Assembly: GCA_963829485.1 (NCBI GenBank)
Contig: CAWHIK010000007.1
Location: forward strand, 496,001 to 560,000
DNA from: JBGPQJ01 sp963829485
GTDB taxonomy: Bacteria > Chloroflexota > Anaerolineae > Anaerolineales > Villigracilaceae
Direction of reading: 5' to 3'
DNA length: 64,000 bases
The notes under the pieces were generated by a model. The model searched no databases, had not been told where the DNA came from, and saw nothing but the letters and a program-made list of their open reading frames with translations. Both the position numbers and the translations under genes were made by a program. Each line of letters begins with the position of its first letter. The stretch's first letter is position 1. This document shows, piece after piece, positions 1 to 6,841 of the stretch.

Positions 1-1767
1 GTACTTGGTGATGACCACCGGCTTGTAGGCGATCCTGAACTTGCCGTTATCCGGCCAGATGAACGTGTGCTTGAGCCAGTTGACGTCGTCGCGCTTGGCG
101 TAATCATCCCGGGCGTGGCCGCCGCGGCTCTCGGTGCGGTTGAGTGCGCTGTAGGTGACCACCTCGGCCAGGTCAAGCAGGTTGCCCAGCTCCCAGGCGT
201 TGATCACCTCCGTGTTGAAGATGCGGCCGGCGTCCTTGACACCCACCTGCTTGAACCGCTCGCGCAACTCGCCGATCTTGGCCAGCGCGCGCTGCATGCC
301 CTCCTCGGTGCGGAAGACGCCCACGTCGTCGAACATGACCTTTTTCATCTCGCGGCCGATATCGAAGGCATTCTCCTTGCCGCTGCCGTTGCGGATGCGG
401 TCGAACTGCTCACGCGCGAATCCCTCGGGGTCATCCGGCAGGGATGTGTAATCCGTGCCTTTGGAATATTCTGCGGCGCGCAGCCCGGCATACTTGCCGA
501 ACACCACCAGGTCGAGCAGGGAATTGGTTCCCAGCCGGTTGGCTCCGTGGATGGAGACACAGGCCACCTCGCCCGCCGCGTACAGGCCGGGGAAGACGGT
601 GTTCTTTTCATCGATGACCACTTCGCCGTACATGTTGGTGGGAATGCCGCCCATGGTGTAGTGCGCGGTCGGCTGGATGGGCATGGGCTGGGTCATCGGG
701 TCGATGCCGAGATAGACGCGGTTGAAGTCCACGATGTCGGGCAGCTTGTGCAGCAGCTGCTCGGCGGTAACGTTGATGGGCGAGCCGTCGGGGTTGGTGC
801 GGCCGTCGAGCGCGGCATACTTGTTGACCACTTCGGGGCGGACGTCCAGGTATAAATAGTTCGAGCCGTTGATCCCGTTCCCGTCGCGGATCTCGATGTA
901 CATGGCCCGGCTGATGACGTCGCGCGAGGCCAGGTCCTTGACGGTAGGCGCGTACTTCGTCATGAAGCGCTCACCCTTGCCGTTGAAGAGGATGCCGCCT
1001 TCGCCGCGCACACCCTCGGTGATCAGGATGCCCAGCTTGTAGATGCCGGTGGGGTGGAACTGGAAGAATTCCATGTCCTCCAGCGGGATACCGCGCCGCC
1101 AGGTGATGGCTGCCCCGTCGCCGGAGTAGGCGTAGGCGTTGGAGGTGATCTCCCACATGCGCCCGTGCCCGCCTGTGGCGATGATGACCGTCTTGCCGTG
1201 GAACACGTGCAGCTCGCCGGTCGCCATTTCAAGCGCCACCACGCCCGCCGTGCGCCCGTCCTTGATCAGCAGGTCGACTACCTGGAACTCATCGTAGAAT
1301 TTGACATTGTTCTTGAGGCACTGTTGGTACAGCGTCTGCAGGATCATGTGCCCGGTGCGGTCGGCGGCGTGCGCCGCGCGGCGGACCGGCTTGCCGGTGA
1401 TGTTGTTGGTATGCCCGCCGAAGGGGCGCTGCGAGATCTTGCCGTCGGGGGTGCGGTCGAAGGGCAGGCCCATGTGCTCGAGCTCGAGAATCGCGTCGAT
1501 GGCCTCCTCGCACATGAACTCGATGGCGTCCTGGTCGCCGAGATAATCGGAGCCCTTGACTGTGTCGAAGGTGTGCCACTCGGGGCGGTCTTCTTCGAGA
1601 TTGCCGAGCGCCGCGCCGATTCCGCCCTGTGCCGCGCCGGTGTGCGAGCGGGTGGGGTACAGTTTGCTGATGACGGCGGTGGTGGCGGTCCTGGATGCGT
1701 AGAGCCCGGCCATCAGCCCGGCGCCGCCCGCGCCAACCACGATCACTTCAAATTGATGAGTATTCAT
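1..1767 (-). CDS. sdhA: succinate dehydrogenase/fumarate reductase flavoprotein subunit (partial, C-terminus off window)
   Basis: Catalytic FAD subunit that oxidises succinate to fumarate on the cytoplasmic side of the membrane (complex II). The minus strand is open for all 589 codons from an ATG at 1765-1767 to the left edge, so the C-terminus is missing. An N-terminal dinucleotide-binding GAGGAG motif is followed by SHTGAAQGG, where the His is the covalent FAD attachment site of the family. Further in are HPTGI, RGEGGIL and the HGANRLGTNSLLDL segment typical of SdhA. It is the last visible gene of a minus-strand operon, 9 bp after sdhD; sdhB is expected just outside the window. The long plus-strand ORFs in this stretch are antisense shadows. 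Confidence 0.97.
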   Translation of the reverse strand, partial: MNTHQFEVIVVGAGGAGLMAGLYASRTATTAVISKLYPTRSHTGAAQGGIGAALGNLEEDRPEWHTFDTVKGSDYLGDQDAIEFMCEEAIDAILELEHMGLPFDRTPDGKISQRPFGGHTNNITGKPVRRAAHAADRTGHMILQTLYQQCLKNNVKFYDEFQVVDLLIKDGRTAGVVALEMATGELHVFHGKTVIIATGGHGRMWEITSNAYAYSGDGAAITWRRGIPLEDMEFFQFHPTGIYKLGILITEGVRGEGGILFNGKGERFMTKYAPTVKDLASRDVISRAMYIEIRDGNGINGSNYLYLDVRPEVVNKYAALDGRTNPDGSPINVTAEQLLHKLPDIVDFNRVYLGIDPMTQPMPIQPTAHYTMGGIPTNMYGEVVIDEKNTVFPGLYAAGEVACVSIHGANRLGTNSLLDLVVFGKYAGLRAAEYSKGTDYTSLPDDPEGFAREQFDRIRNGSGKENAFDIGREMKKVMFDDVGVFRTEEGMQRALAKIGELRERFKQVGVKDAGRIFNTEVINAWELGNLLDLAEVVTYSALNRTESRGGHARDDYAKRDDVNWLKHTFIWPDNGKFRIAYKPVVITKY

Positions 1768-1776
1768 AAGAGGCAC

Positions 1777-2211
1777 CTATGCGGTCCAGATGACGTATGC
1801 GCCGGTCAGGATGAACAGCAGGACCAGCAGAATGCTGATGACCCGCACGATCTGCCGTCCGCGATGGGAAACGATGTAATCGTCCGCAACAACGACCAGC
1901 CCGTGGATGCCGTGCGCCACGGCGACCAGCAGGAGCGCGATGGCGGTCAACTTCCAGAAGGGAGTCATCCACGGCTCGATCTCCGGCACGTCTGTGTTCA
2001 CCACATGGGGCGAGTTGGGCATGAAACCCCAGCGCATGATGTCGGCCATGTTCATTTGGTAGCGCGCTCCCATGTACAACGCGCCGAGGATGGCGAACAG
2101 GATCAGCGCGTACATGGCCAGCGCCGACAGGCGCGTGAAGATCCACATCAACATTTCGAAATTGAGTCCCCGCTTGCTGAGGGGCAGGCTTCTGGCTTTG
2201 GTCTTCTCCAT
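1777..2211 (-). CDS. sdhD: succinate dehydrogenase membrane anchor subunit
   Basis: Protein of 144 residues with three predicted membrane helices (about residues 25-50, 85-110 and 120-143), the size and layout of the SdhD hydrophobic anchor. With SdhC it would hold heme b and the quinone site of complex II. The segment between helices 1 and 2 is longer than usual and hydrophilic. A His pair in the second helix (AVAHGIHGL) is a candidate for heme ligation. The gene lies directly between sdhC and sdhA with only one base separating it from sdhC, indicating translational coupling. Assignment rests on membrane topology and gene order more than on sequence motifs. Confidence 0.85.
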   Translation of the reverse strand: MEKTKARSLPLSKRGLNFEMLMWIFTRLSALAMYALILFAILGALYMGARYQMNMADIMRWGFMPNSPHVVNTDVPEIEPWMTPFWKLTAIALLLVAVAHGIHGLVVVADDYIVSHRGRQIVRVISILLVLLFILTGAYVIWTA

Positions 2212-2212
2212 G

Positions 2213-2596
2213 CTAACCTCCCGCCGTGCTGACGATCACCAGGACTGCCAGGCTGAAAAGGGGGATGAAGACCGCCCACTCCACCCAGATGGCTTCGCGC
2301 TGGTGCTCGATCAGTTTCGGCCACAGGTCCAGGATGGTAATGCGCAGGCCGTTGACGGCGTGGAACAGCGCGCAGAAGAACACCGCGATCTGGAAATACG
2401 GCGACAAATAAAGTGTATTGAAGGATTTTGCGAGATCCCAGCCGTAAAGCTGATTGGAAAACGAAGCCAGGATGTGCAGGCCGACGAAAAGCGCGATGCC
2501 GATGCCGGATATGCGGTGCAGCACCCACACCAGCATGGGACCGCCACCTTTGTATCTCAACCCCTGTGTCAAGCCGACTTGCCGTTTTAACGCCAT
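2213..2596 (-). CDS. sdhC: succinate dehydrogenase cytochrome b556 subunit
   Basis: Small three-helix membrane protein (127 residues from the chosen start) with the SdhC signature VLHRISGIGIAL near the N-terminus and a conserved His in the second helix (CALFHAVNGLR), a probable heme b ligand. I start it at the ATG at 2594-2596 because an AGGAGGAG Shine-Dalgarno sequence lies five bases upstream; an upstream in-frame start at 2623 has no such support. It is the first gene of sdhC-sdhD-sdhA and diverges from the Rieske/cytochrome b operon, so the two respiratory complexes share the intergenic region 2597-2829. Confidence 0.9.
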   Translation of the reverse strand: MALKRQVGLTQGLRYKGGGPMLVWVLHRISGIGIALFVGLHILASFSNQLYGWDLAKSFNTLYLSPYFQIAVFFCALFHAVNGLRITILDLWPKLIEHQREAIWVEWAVFIPLFSLAVLVIVSTAGG

Positions 2597-2693
2597 GGGC
2601 TCCTCCTGATGTGAAGCTGCCACCCTGAATTATCGCATGTCCACCGTGACAAATAAAGTGACGTTCTTCATGGATATTTCATTTCATGAATCC

Positions 2694-2723
2694 TGCAAGA
2701 AAGATGGGAAAGGCATATATAAT
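2694..2723 (+). promoter_or_regulatory. possible promoter of the Rieske/cytochrome b operon
   Basis: A perfect -10 box TATAAT lies at 2718-2723 in the 233-bp gap between the divergent sdhC and Rieske genes. The best -35 candidate (TGCAAG, 18-base spacer) is poor. Nothing else recognisable was seen in the gap, which is AT-rich compared with the flanking genes. Confidence 0.35.
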
Positions 2724-2829
2724 CATAGAAGCGATTGTGAATATTCTAACATATCATCGCGTTTACCTGCTTTCATCCAATCATCAGGAAGGAAAGCCGG
2801 ATGAAGCAAGATCGTCACAGGAGGCATGC

Positions 2830-3327
2830 ATGTCCGGTCCAAACCGCATCAGCCGGAGGGATTTCATCAAGGGCACCACGGCCGCCATCGGCGGGTTCAT
2901 CGCGGTTACCTTTGGCATCCCTGCGGTGGCTTACCTGGTCGACCCGGCCACAAAATCAGGCGGGAAGCAATCCTCGGTCGTCGTCGGCAAGCTGGAGGAC
3001 ATCCCCGTCGGCACGCCCTACCCCTTTTCGTTCACCATCACCAAGGTCAACGGCTGGGAGCGGACTGCCACCACCTACGGGGGGTATGTCCTGCGCTCAT
3101 CGGAAGACCCCAGCGACATCCTTGTCCTGTCCAGCCGCTGCACGCACCTCGGCTGCCAGGTCACCTGGCGCGAAGAGAAGCAGGCCTACACCTGTCCCTG
3201 CCACGACGCCAGCTTCAACAAGACCGGGGGCGTGATCGACGGCCCGCCGCCCCGTCCGCTCGACCGGTTCGCGGCTTTTGATGTGGACGGCGACGGCAAC
3301 CTGGTCATTGTCGTGGGGGAGGGCTGA
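2830..3327 (+). CDS. Rieske [2Fe-2S] subunit of a cytochrome bc/b6f-type complex
   Basis: Rieske iron-sulfur protein, the electron carrier from quinol to cytochrome c in a bc-type complex. Both cluster motifs are present, CTHLGC and CPCHDASF, each supplying one Cys and one His ligand plus the disulfide Cys. The N-terminus SRRDFIKGTT followed by a hydrophobic helix is a Tat signal-anchor, as in other Rieske proteins. I start at ATG 2830 because GGAGG sits just upstream and the Tat motif then falls at residue 8; the longer open frame back to 2686 adds 48 residues unlike the family. The stop is one base before the cytochrome b start. Confidence 0.95.
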   Translation: MSGPNRISRRDFIKGTTAAIGGFIAVTFGIPAVAYLVDPATKSGGKQSSVVVGKLEDIPVGTPYPFSFTITKVNGWERTATTYGGYVLRSSEDPSDILVLSSRCTHLGCQVTWREEKQAYTCPCHDASFNKTGGVIDGPPPRPLDRFAAFDVDGDGNLVIVVGEG

Positions 3328-3328
3328 C

Positions 3329-3989
3329 ATGTTCCATAAAATCTATCTCTGGCTCGATGAACGCCTCGGCCTGCACAGCATGTACACCAACCTGCTCGAC
3401 CGGCCTGAGCCGAAGGGCAACTGGTGGAACACGCTCGGCTCAGCCAGCCTGTTCCTGTTCCTGCTGCAGGGCGCGACCGGCATTTTCCTGACGGTGTACT
3501 ACACCCCCTCGCCCGACCATGCCTACGACAGCATCACCTACATCATGAACGGCGTGGCCTTCGGCTGGTTCATCCGCGGCATCCACCACTGGGGCGCGAC
3601 GCTGATGGTGATCGTGGTCTTCGTCCACATGCTGCGGGTGTTCGTGACCGCCTCCTATCAAATATCCCCGCGAGCTGACCTGGCTGATCGGCGTCGGGCT
3701 GCTGCTGCTCACCCTCGGCATGGGCTTCACCGGCTACCTGCTGCCCTGGAATCAGAAGGCCTTCTGGGCGACCACGGTCGGCACGCAGATCGCCGGCAGC
3801 GTGCCCTATATCGGCGAGTTCGTCCTCAAAGCCCTGCGCGGCGGTGCGGACCTGAGCGCGCTCACCCTGCAGCGATTCTTCATGGCTCACATCTGGATGC
3901 TGCCTGCGCTGCTCGTGGCATTGATCGGCGTGCACCTGTTCCTGATCATCAAGCACGGCGAATCCCACTTCCCGGCGAAGGAGGATTAG
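3329..3989 (+). CDS. cytochrome b (b6-type, N-terminal half) of quinol:cytochrome c oxidoreductase, frameshifted
   Basis: Membrane cytochrome b carrying the two b hemes. It has four predicted helices and heme-ligand His pairs (RGIHHWGATLM with FVHMLRVF, and later AHIWMLPALL with GVHLFLI). The length matches cytochrome b6 rather than full mitochondrial-type cytochrome b, and subunit IV is the next gene. The frame breaks at about 3659: reading ...TASY then jumps by one base to KYPRELTWLIG, the conserved b6 segment. Removing one base (C3659) restores a normal protein of about 219 residues. It is probably a sequence error, because the flanking subunits are intact. Confidence 0.9.
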
Positions 3990-3996
3990 GAGCGCC

Positions 3997-5439
3997 ATGG
4001 ATAACGAAACCAAGAAAAAACTCAACGAACGGTACGAACAGGAGCTTCAAAAGGGCGAGCGCTTCTGGCCTGACAGCATCTTCAAGGACGTCATCATGGC
4101 GCTGGCCATCTTCATCGTGCTGGCGCTGCTGGCGACCTTCGTGGGCATTCCCTCCGACCCGAAGGCTGACCCGAGCGACACCTCCTATGTTCCTCGTCCG
4201 GAATGGTATTTCCTGTTCCTGTTCAAATTCCTGGCGCTGTACGGGCAGATCCCCCTGCTGGGCAAGATCGAGTGGATCGCCACGGTGGTCATCCCCGCCA
4301 TCGCCATCGGTGTTCTGTTCCTTCTGCCCTTCATTGAGCGGAGTCCGAACCGCTACTACGGCAAGCGCGTGCTGCCCATCTGCATCATGGTGCTGGTGGT
4401 GATCGGCATGGTCTTGCTGTCGCTGGTCTCCGAGATCCCCACCGGCCTGACCCTGGAGGGAATCCTGCAGGCCATTGCCGGGCTGATCATCCCGCTCGTT
4501 GCCCTGATCGCGTTATTCCTGATGTCGTTCGTCTTTAAGCGCACCTCCACCAAAGCCATGATCTGGACGACGGCCATCGCCTCGGTTCTGATGATCGCCT
4601 TGACCGCCGCGGTGCTGGTCGTTGCGCCTGCGCCCGTCCACGAGGAAGTGCTCGTCGCGAACACGGCGGCGGACCAGTTCTTTGCCGGTCAGGACCTGTA
4701 CTCCATCCATTGCGTGGAATGTCACGGCGACGACGGCTCGGTCACGACCATCACCGGCGTGGAGGGGCTCGAGGGCAAGGTCATCAGTCCCATCAACGGG
4801 AAAGACGTGCTTTACACGGTCAACGACGCGTCCATGGCGGAGATCATCGCCTACGGGCGGCCCGAGGCGGGCATGAATCCGTTTGGCAAGGCGTACAACC
4901 CCGAGGGACTCAGCAAGGGCGAGATCGATTACATCGTCGCCTACATGCGCTACGCCTGGGATGATCGCTTCGAGATGCCGCCGGAAGCGCTCAAGCCGCT
5001 CTTCCCGCCGCTTGCGGAGGGCGAGATCCCATCCTATGAAGTGCACATCGCGCCCATCGTGAAACGCTACTGCATCTCCTGCCACCGCGCCGGCAAGGAG
5101 AACCGCAACTACCTGATGGATACCTACGATAACATTATCAACTCCGGCGACGACGCCCCGGTCGTGGAAGCCGGCGATCTCGAGAGCATCCTGCTCACCA
5201 CCCTGCAGGGTACACCCGTCATGGACCCGAACGACCCGACCGTGGAGTTGATCTCGCAGATGCCGCCCAACAAGCTGCTCAAGGAAAGCATCATCGATGT
5301 GTTCGTCCGCTGGGTGATGGCTGGCATGCCGAACACGGCCGCCGAGGCGGCCCTCATCCCGACGCCGACGCCACAGCCAACGGCAACACCGGAGGGGTTC
5401 ACAGGGACATCAGTCCCGGAAACCACGCCGACACCTTGA
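3997..5439 (+). CDS. cytochrome b6f subunit IV-like domain fused to a diheme cytochrome c
   Basis: Protein of 480 residues. Residues 1-150 resemble subunit IV, with the PEWYFLFLFKFLALYG signature of the quinol-oxidising site and three helices. Two or three further helices follow (about 125-215). A periplasmic part then carries two c-type heme motifs, CVECH (about residue 246) and CISCH (about 362). The tail is a Thr/Pro-rich linker. Fusion of subunit IV with cytochrome c recalls Bacillus QcrC, but here there are two hemes. It would pass electrons from the Rieske protein to a periplasmic acceptor. It follows cytochrome b by 7 bases and ends the operon. Confidence 0.9.
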   Translation: MDNETKKKLNERYEQELQKGERFWPDSIFKDVIMALAIFIVLALLATFVGIPSDPKADPSDTSYVPRPEWYFLFLFKFLALYGQIPLLGKIEWIATVVIPAIAIGVLFLLPFIERSPNRYYGKRVLPICIMVLVVIGMVLLSLVSEIPTGLTLEGILQAIAGLIIPLVALIALFLMSFVFKRTSTKAMIWTTAIASVLMIALTAAVLVVAPAPVHEEVLVANTAADQFFAGQDLYSIHCVECHGDDGSVTTITGVEGLEGKVISPINGKDVLYTVNDASMAEIIAYGRPEAGMNPFGKAYNPEGLSKGEIDYIVAYMRYAWDDRFEMPPEALKPLFPPLAEGEIPSYEVHIAPIVKRYCISCHRAGKENRNYLMDTYDNIINSGDDAPVVEAGDLESILLTTLQGTPVMDPNDPTVELISQMPPNKLLKESIIDVFVRWVMAGMPNTAAEAALIPTPTPQPTATPEGFTGTSVPETTPTP

Positions 5440-5448
5440 CCCTGTTTT

Positions 5449-5559
5449 CTGTCATTGCCTGCACTGTGCGCAGGCACACGTGCGAGCGATCAAAGGAAGC
5501 ACGGCAATCTCCCACTCACGAATAGATTGCTTCGTCGCTGACGCTCCTCGCAATGACAG
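5449..5559. repeat. small palindromic repeat element (MITE/REP-like)
   Basis: A 111-bp stretch bounded by a perfect 10-bp inverted repeat (CTGTCATTGC at 5449-5458 and GCAATGACAG at 5550-5559), with a second inner inverted repeat (GCAATCT / AGATTGC). It has no coding potential. The layout is that of a miniature palindromic element; only one copy was noticed in this window. Confidence 0.55.
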
Positions 5560-5590
5560 AAGAAATGTAGATTTTTATTAAGCAATGCAG

Positions 5591-5627
5591 CATCCCGAAG
5601 GTACTCAAGCCTTCGGGATGTTTATTT
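5591..5627 (+). terminator. rho-independent terminator after the cytochrome operon
   Basis: Perfect 10-bp stem CATCCCGAAG / CTTCGGGATG with a 10-base loop, followed by a T-rich stretch. It lies 150 bp after the cytochrome c fusion gene, behind the palindromic element. Confidence 0.85.
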
Positions 5628-5640
5628 AAAAAGGTCTTCG

Positions 5641-5796
5641 CATCTCCGCAACCGCGAAACCGTCGGCACCGGGTTGGGTCTGGCCATCGTCAAGGCCATT
5701 GTCGAAGCCCATGGGGGAAAAGTTGAAGCCCACAGCGCGGGGAAAGGCAAAGGCAGCCAGTTCAAGATTACGCTCCCAGGTATTGACTTACGCTAG
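5641..5796 (+). pseudogene. C-terminal remnant of a sensor histidine kinase
   Basis: One frame encodes RETVGTGLGLAIVKAIVEAH and then GG with a short beta-strand tail, ending at TAG 5794-5796. This is the G2-box and C-terminal end of a HATPase_c domain. Nothing upstream encodes the dimerisation domain or the N, D or F boxes; the frame runs straight back into the terminator at 5591-5627. So only about 50 codons survive and the kinase cannot be functional. The end of the remnant overlaps the promoter of the following CBS gene. Confidence 0.8.
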
Positions 5797-5834
5797 CGAA
5801 AGCGATACAATTCATACGATGATTTACGCTAGCG
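5783..5834 (+). promoter_or_regulatory. promoter with duplicated operator-like palindrome upstream of the HTH-CBS gene
   Basis: A sigma70-type promoter reads TTGACT (5783-5788), 17-base spacer, TACAAT (5806-5811). The 11-bp sequence TTACGCTAGCG occurs twice, at 5788-5798 inside the promoter spacer and at 5824-5834 just before the Shine-Dalgarno AAGGAGG. Its core CGCTAGCG is a perfect palindrome. Because the downstream protein starts with a DNA-binding domain, the repeats are a candidate autoregulatory operator (inference). Confidence 0.6.
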
Positions 5835-5846
5835 CAAGGAGGTGTA

Positions 5847-6716
5847 ATGGAAAGTGAAGAATGGATTACCACTCAAGAAGCAGCCGAGCGTCTTGGCGTT
5901 ACCACAGCCCGCATCCGACAAATGGTAGCGGAAAACCAAATCGGCGCCCGGAAAATGGGCAGTAAATATCGCGGGCAATGGCAAGTTAAAGCAAGTGAAG
6001 TAGAAAAACGCATTCACGAAAAAGGAGTAACTCAAACCATGCGCGTCAAAAATCGAATGACCCCCAACCCGATCGTAGCAAACCCTAAAACCAACTATAA
6101 CGAAGCTCTGCGCTTGATGAAGCAAAACCATATCAAGCATTTGCCCATTGTAGATAAGAATGGTAAACCCATTGGCATTGTTACTCAACACGGCATGCTG
6201 CATGCCACGCCATCCCCTGTGACAACCCTCAATGTTTTTGAGATAGCCACATTTCTGGACAACGTCACGATGGAAAGTATCATGACCAGCCCTGCTCTCG
6301 CCGTTGACGAATCTTGCAGCATCACCAACGCGGCCAACTTCATGCTCATTAACAAAATCGACTCGCTACTGGTGATGCGAGACGAAACACTGGTCGGTAT
6401 CATTACCAGCGCTGATATTTTCAGGACATTCGTTGAAATTACCGGTGGAGGTCAACCGGGCACACGTATTGAAGCCAAGCTGCCAAATGAAAAAGGGCAT
6501 TTCGCCCCATTTATCCAGGCCTTATCCAACGCCGGCAGCTATATCGTATCTGTGGCGCTCTCCAGCAATGAGGACGATTATGGTTATTGGGATGTGAAAG
6601 AGCGCGGCGGCAACGAAGAGGAAATGCGTAAAGAACTCGATAAATTGGGTTATGTTGAAATTATCTCTTTCCGCGAGAACGATAGCGATAAACTCCTGAC
6701 GCTCGGCAAGGATTGA
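5847..6716 (+). CDS. HTH-CBS domain regulatory protein
   Basis: Protein of 289 residues. Residues 5-55 form an excisionase/MerR-like winged helix (WITTQEAAERLGVTTARIRQ). Residues about 68-195 hold a tandem CBS pair (MTPNPIVA...LPIVDKNGKPIGIV and IMTSPALAV...SLLVMRDETLVGIIT). The C-terminal 80 residues look like an ACT-type or related ligand domain. CBS pairs bind adenosyl ligands, so this is probably a transcription factor that senses nucleotide or SAM-type ligands. It stands alone, with its own promoter and terminator and a strong AAGGAGG ribosome site seven bases before the ATG. The target genes are unknown. Confidence 0.85.
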   Translation: MESEEWITTQEAAERLGVTTARIRQMVAENQIGARKMGSKYRGQWQVKASEVEKRIHEKGVTQTMRVKNRMTPNPIVANPKTNYNEALRLMKQNHIKHLPIVDKNGKPIGIVTQHGMLHATPSPVTTLNVFEIATFLDNVTMESIMTSPALAVDESCSITNAANFMLINKIDSLLVMRDETLVGIITSADIFRTFVEITGGGQPGTRIEAKLPNEKGHFAPFIQALSNAGSYIVSVALSSNEDDYGYWDVKERGGNEEEMRKELDKLGYVEIISFRENDSDKLLTLGKD

Positions 6717-6750
6717 TTACCACAGCCAAAACCAACAGCGGATTCAAGAA

Positions 6751-6787
6751 CATCCCGGTCTCTGTCTTCAAAGACCGGGATGTTTTA
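6751..6787 (+). terminator. rho-independent terminator after the HTH-CBS gene
   Basis: Stem CATCCCGGTCT / AGACCGGGATG followed by TTTTAT, 35 bp after the stop codon. It also separates this gene from the convergent molybdopterin oxidoreductase. Confidence 0.9.
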
Positions 6788-6841
6788 TATGCACCATTTC
6801 AGCGGGGTGGCCCTGACAAGGCAGTTATTTTACGGATGGAA

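Noticed and set aside
67..2232. Long plus-strand ORFs of 262 and 392 codons
   Set aside because: They are antisense to sdhA and sdhD, show no family motifs, and are explained by GC-rich codon bias of the real minus-strand genes.
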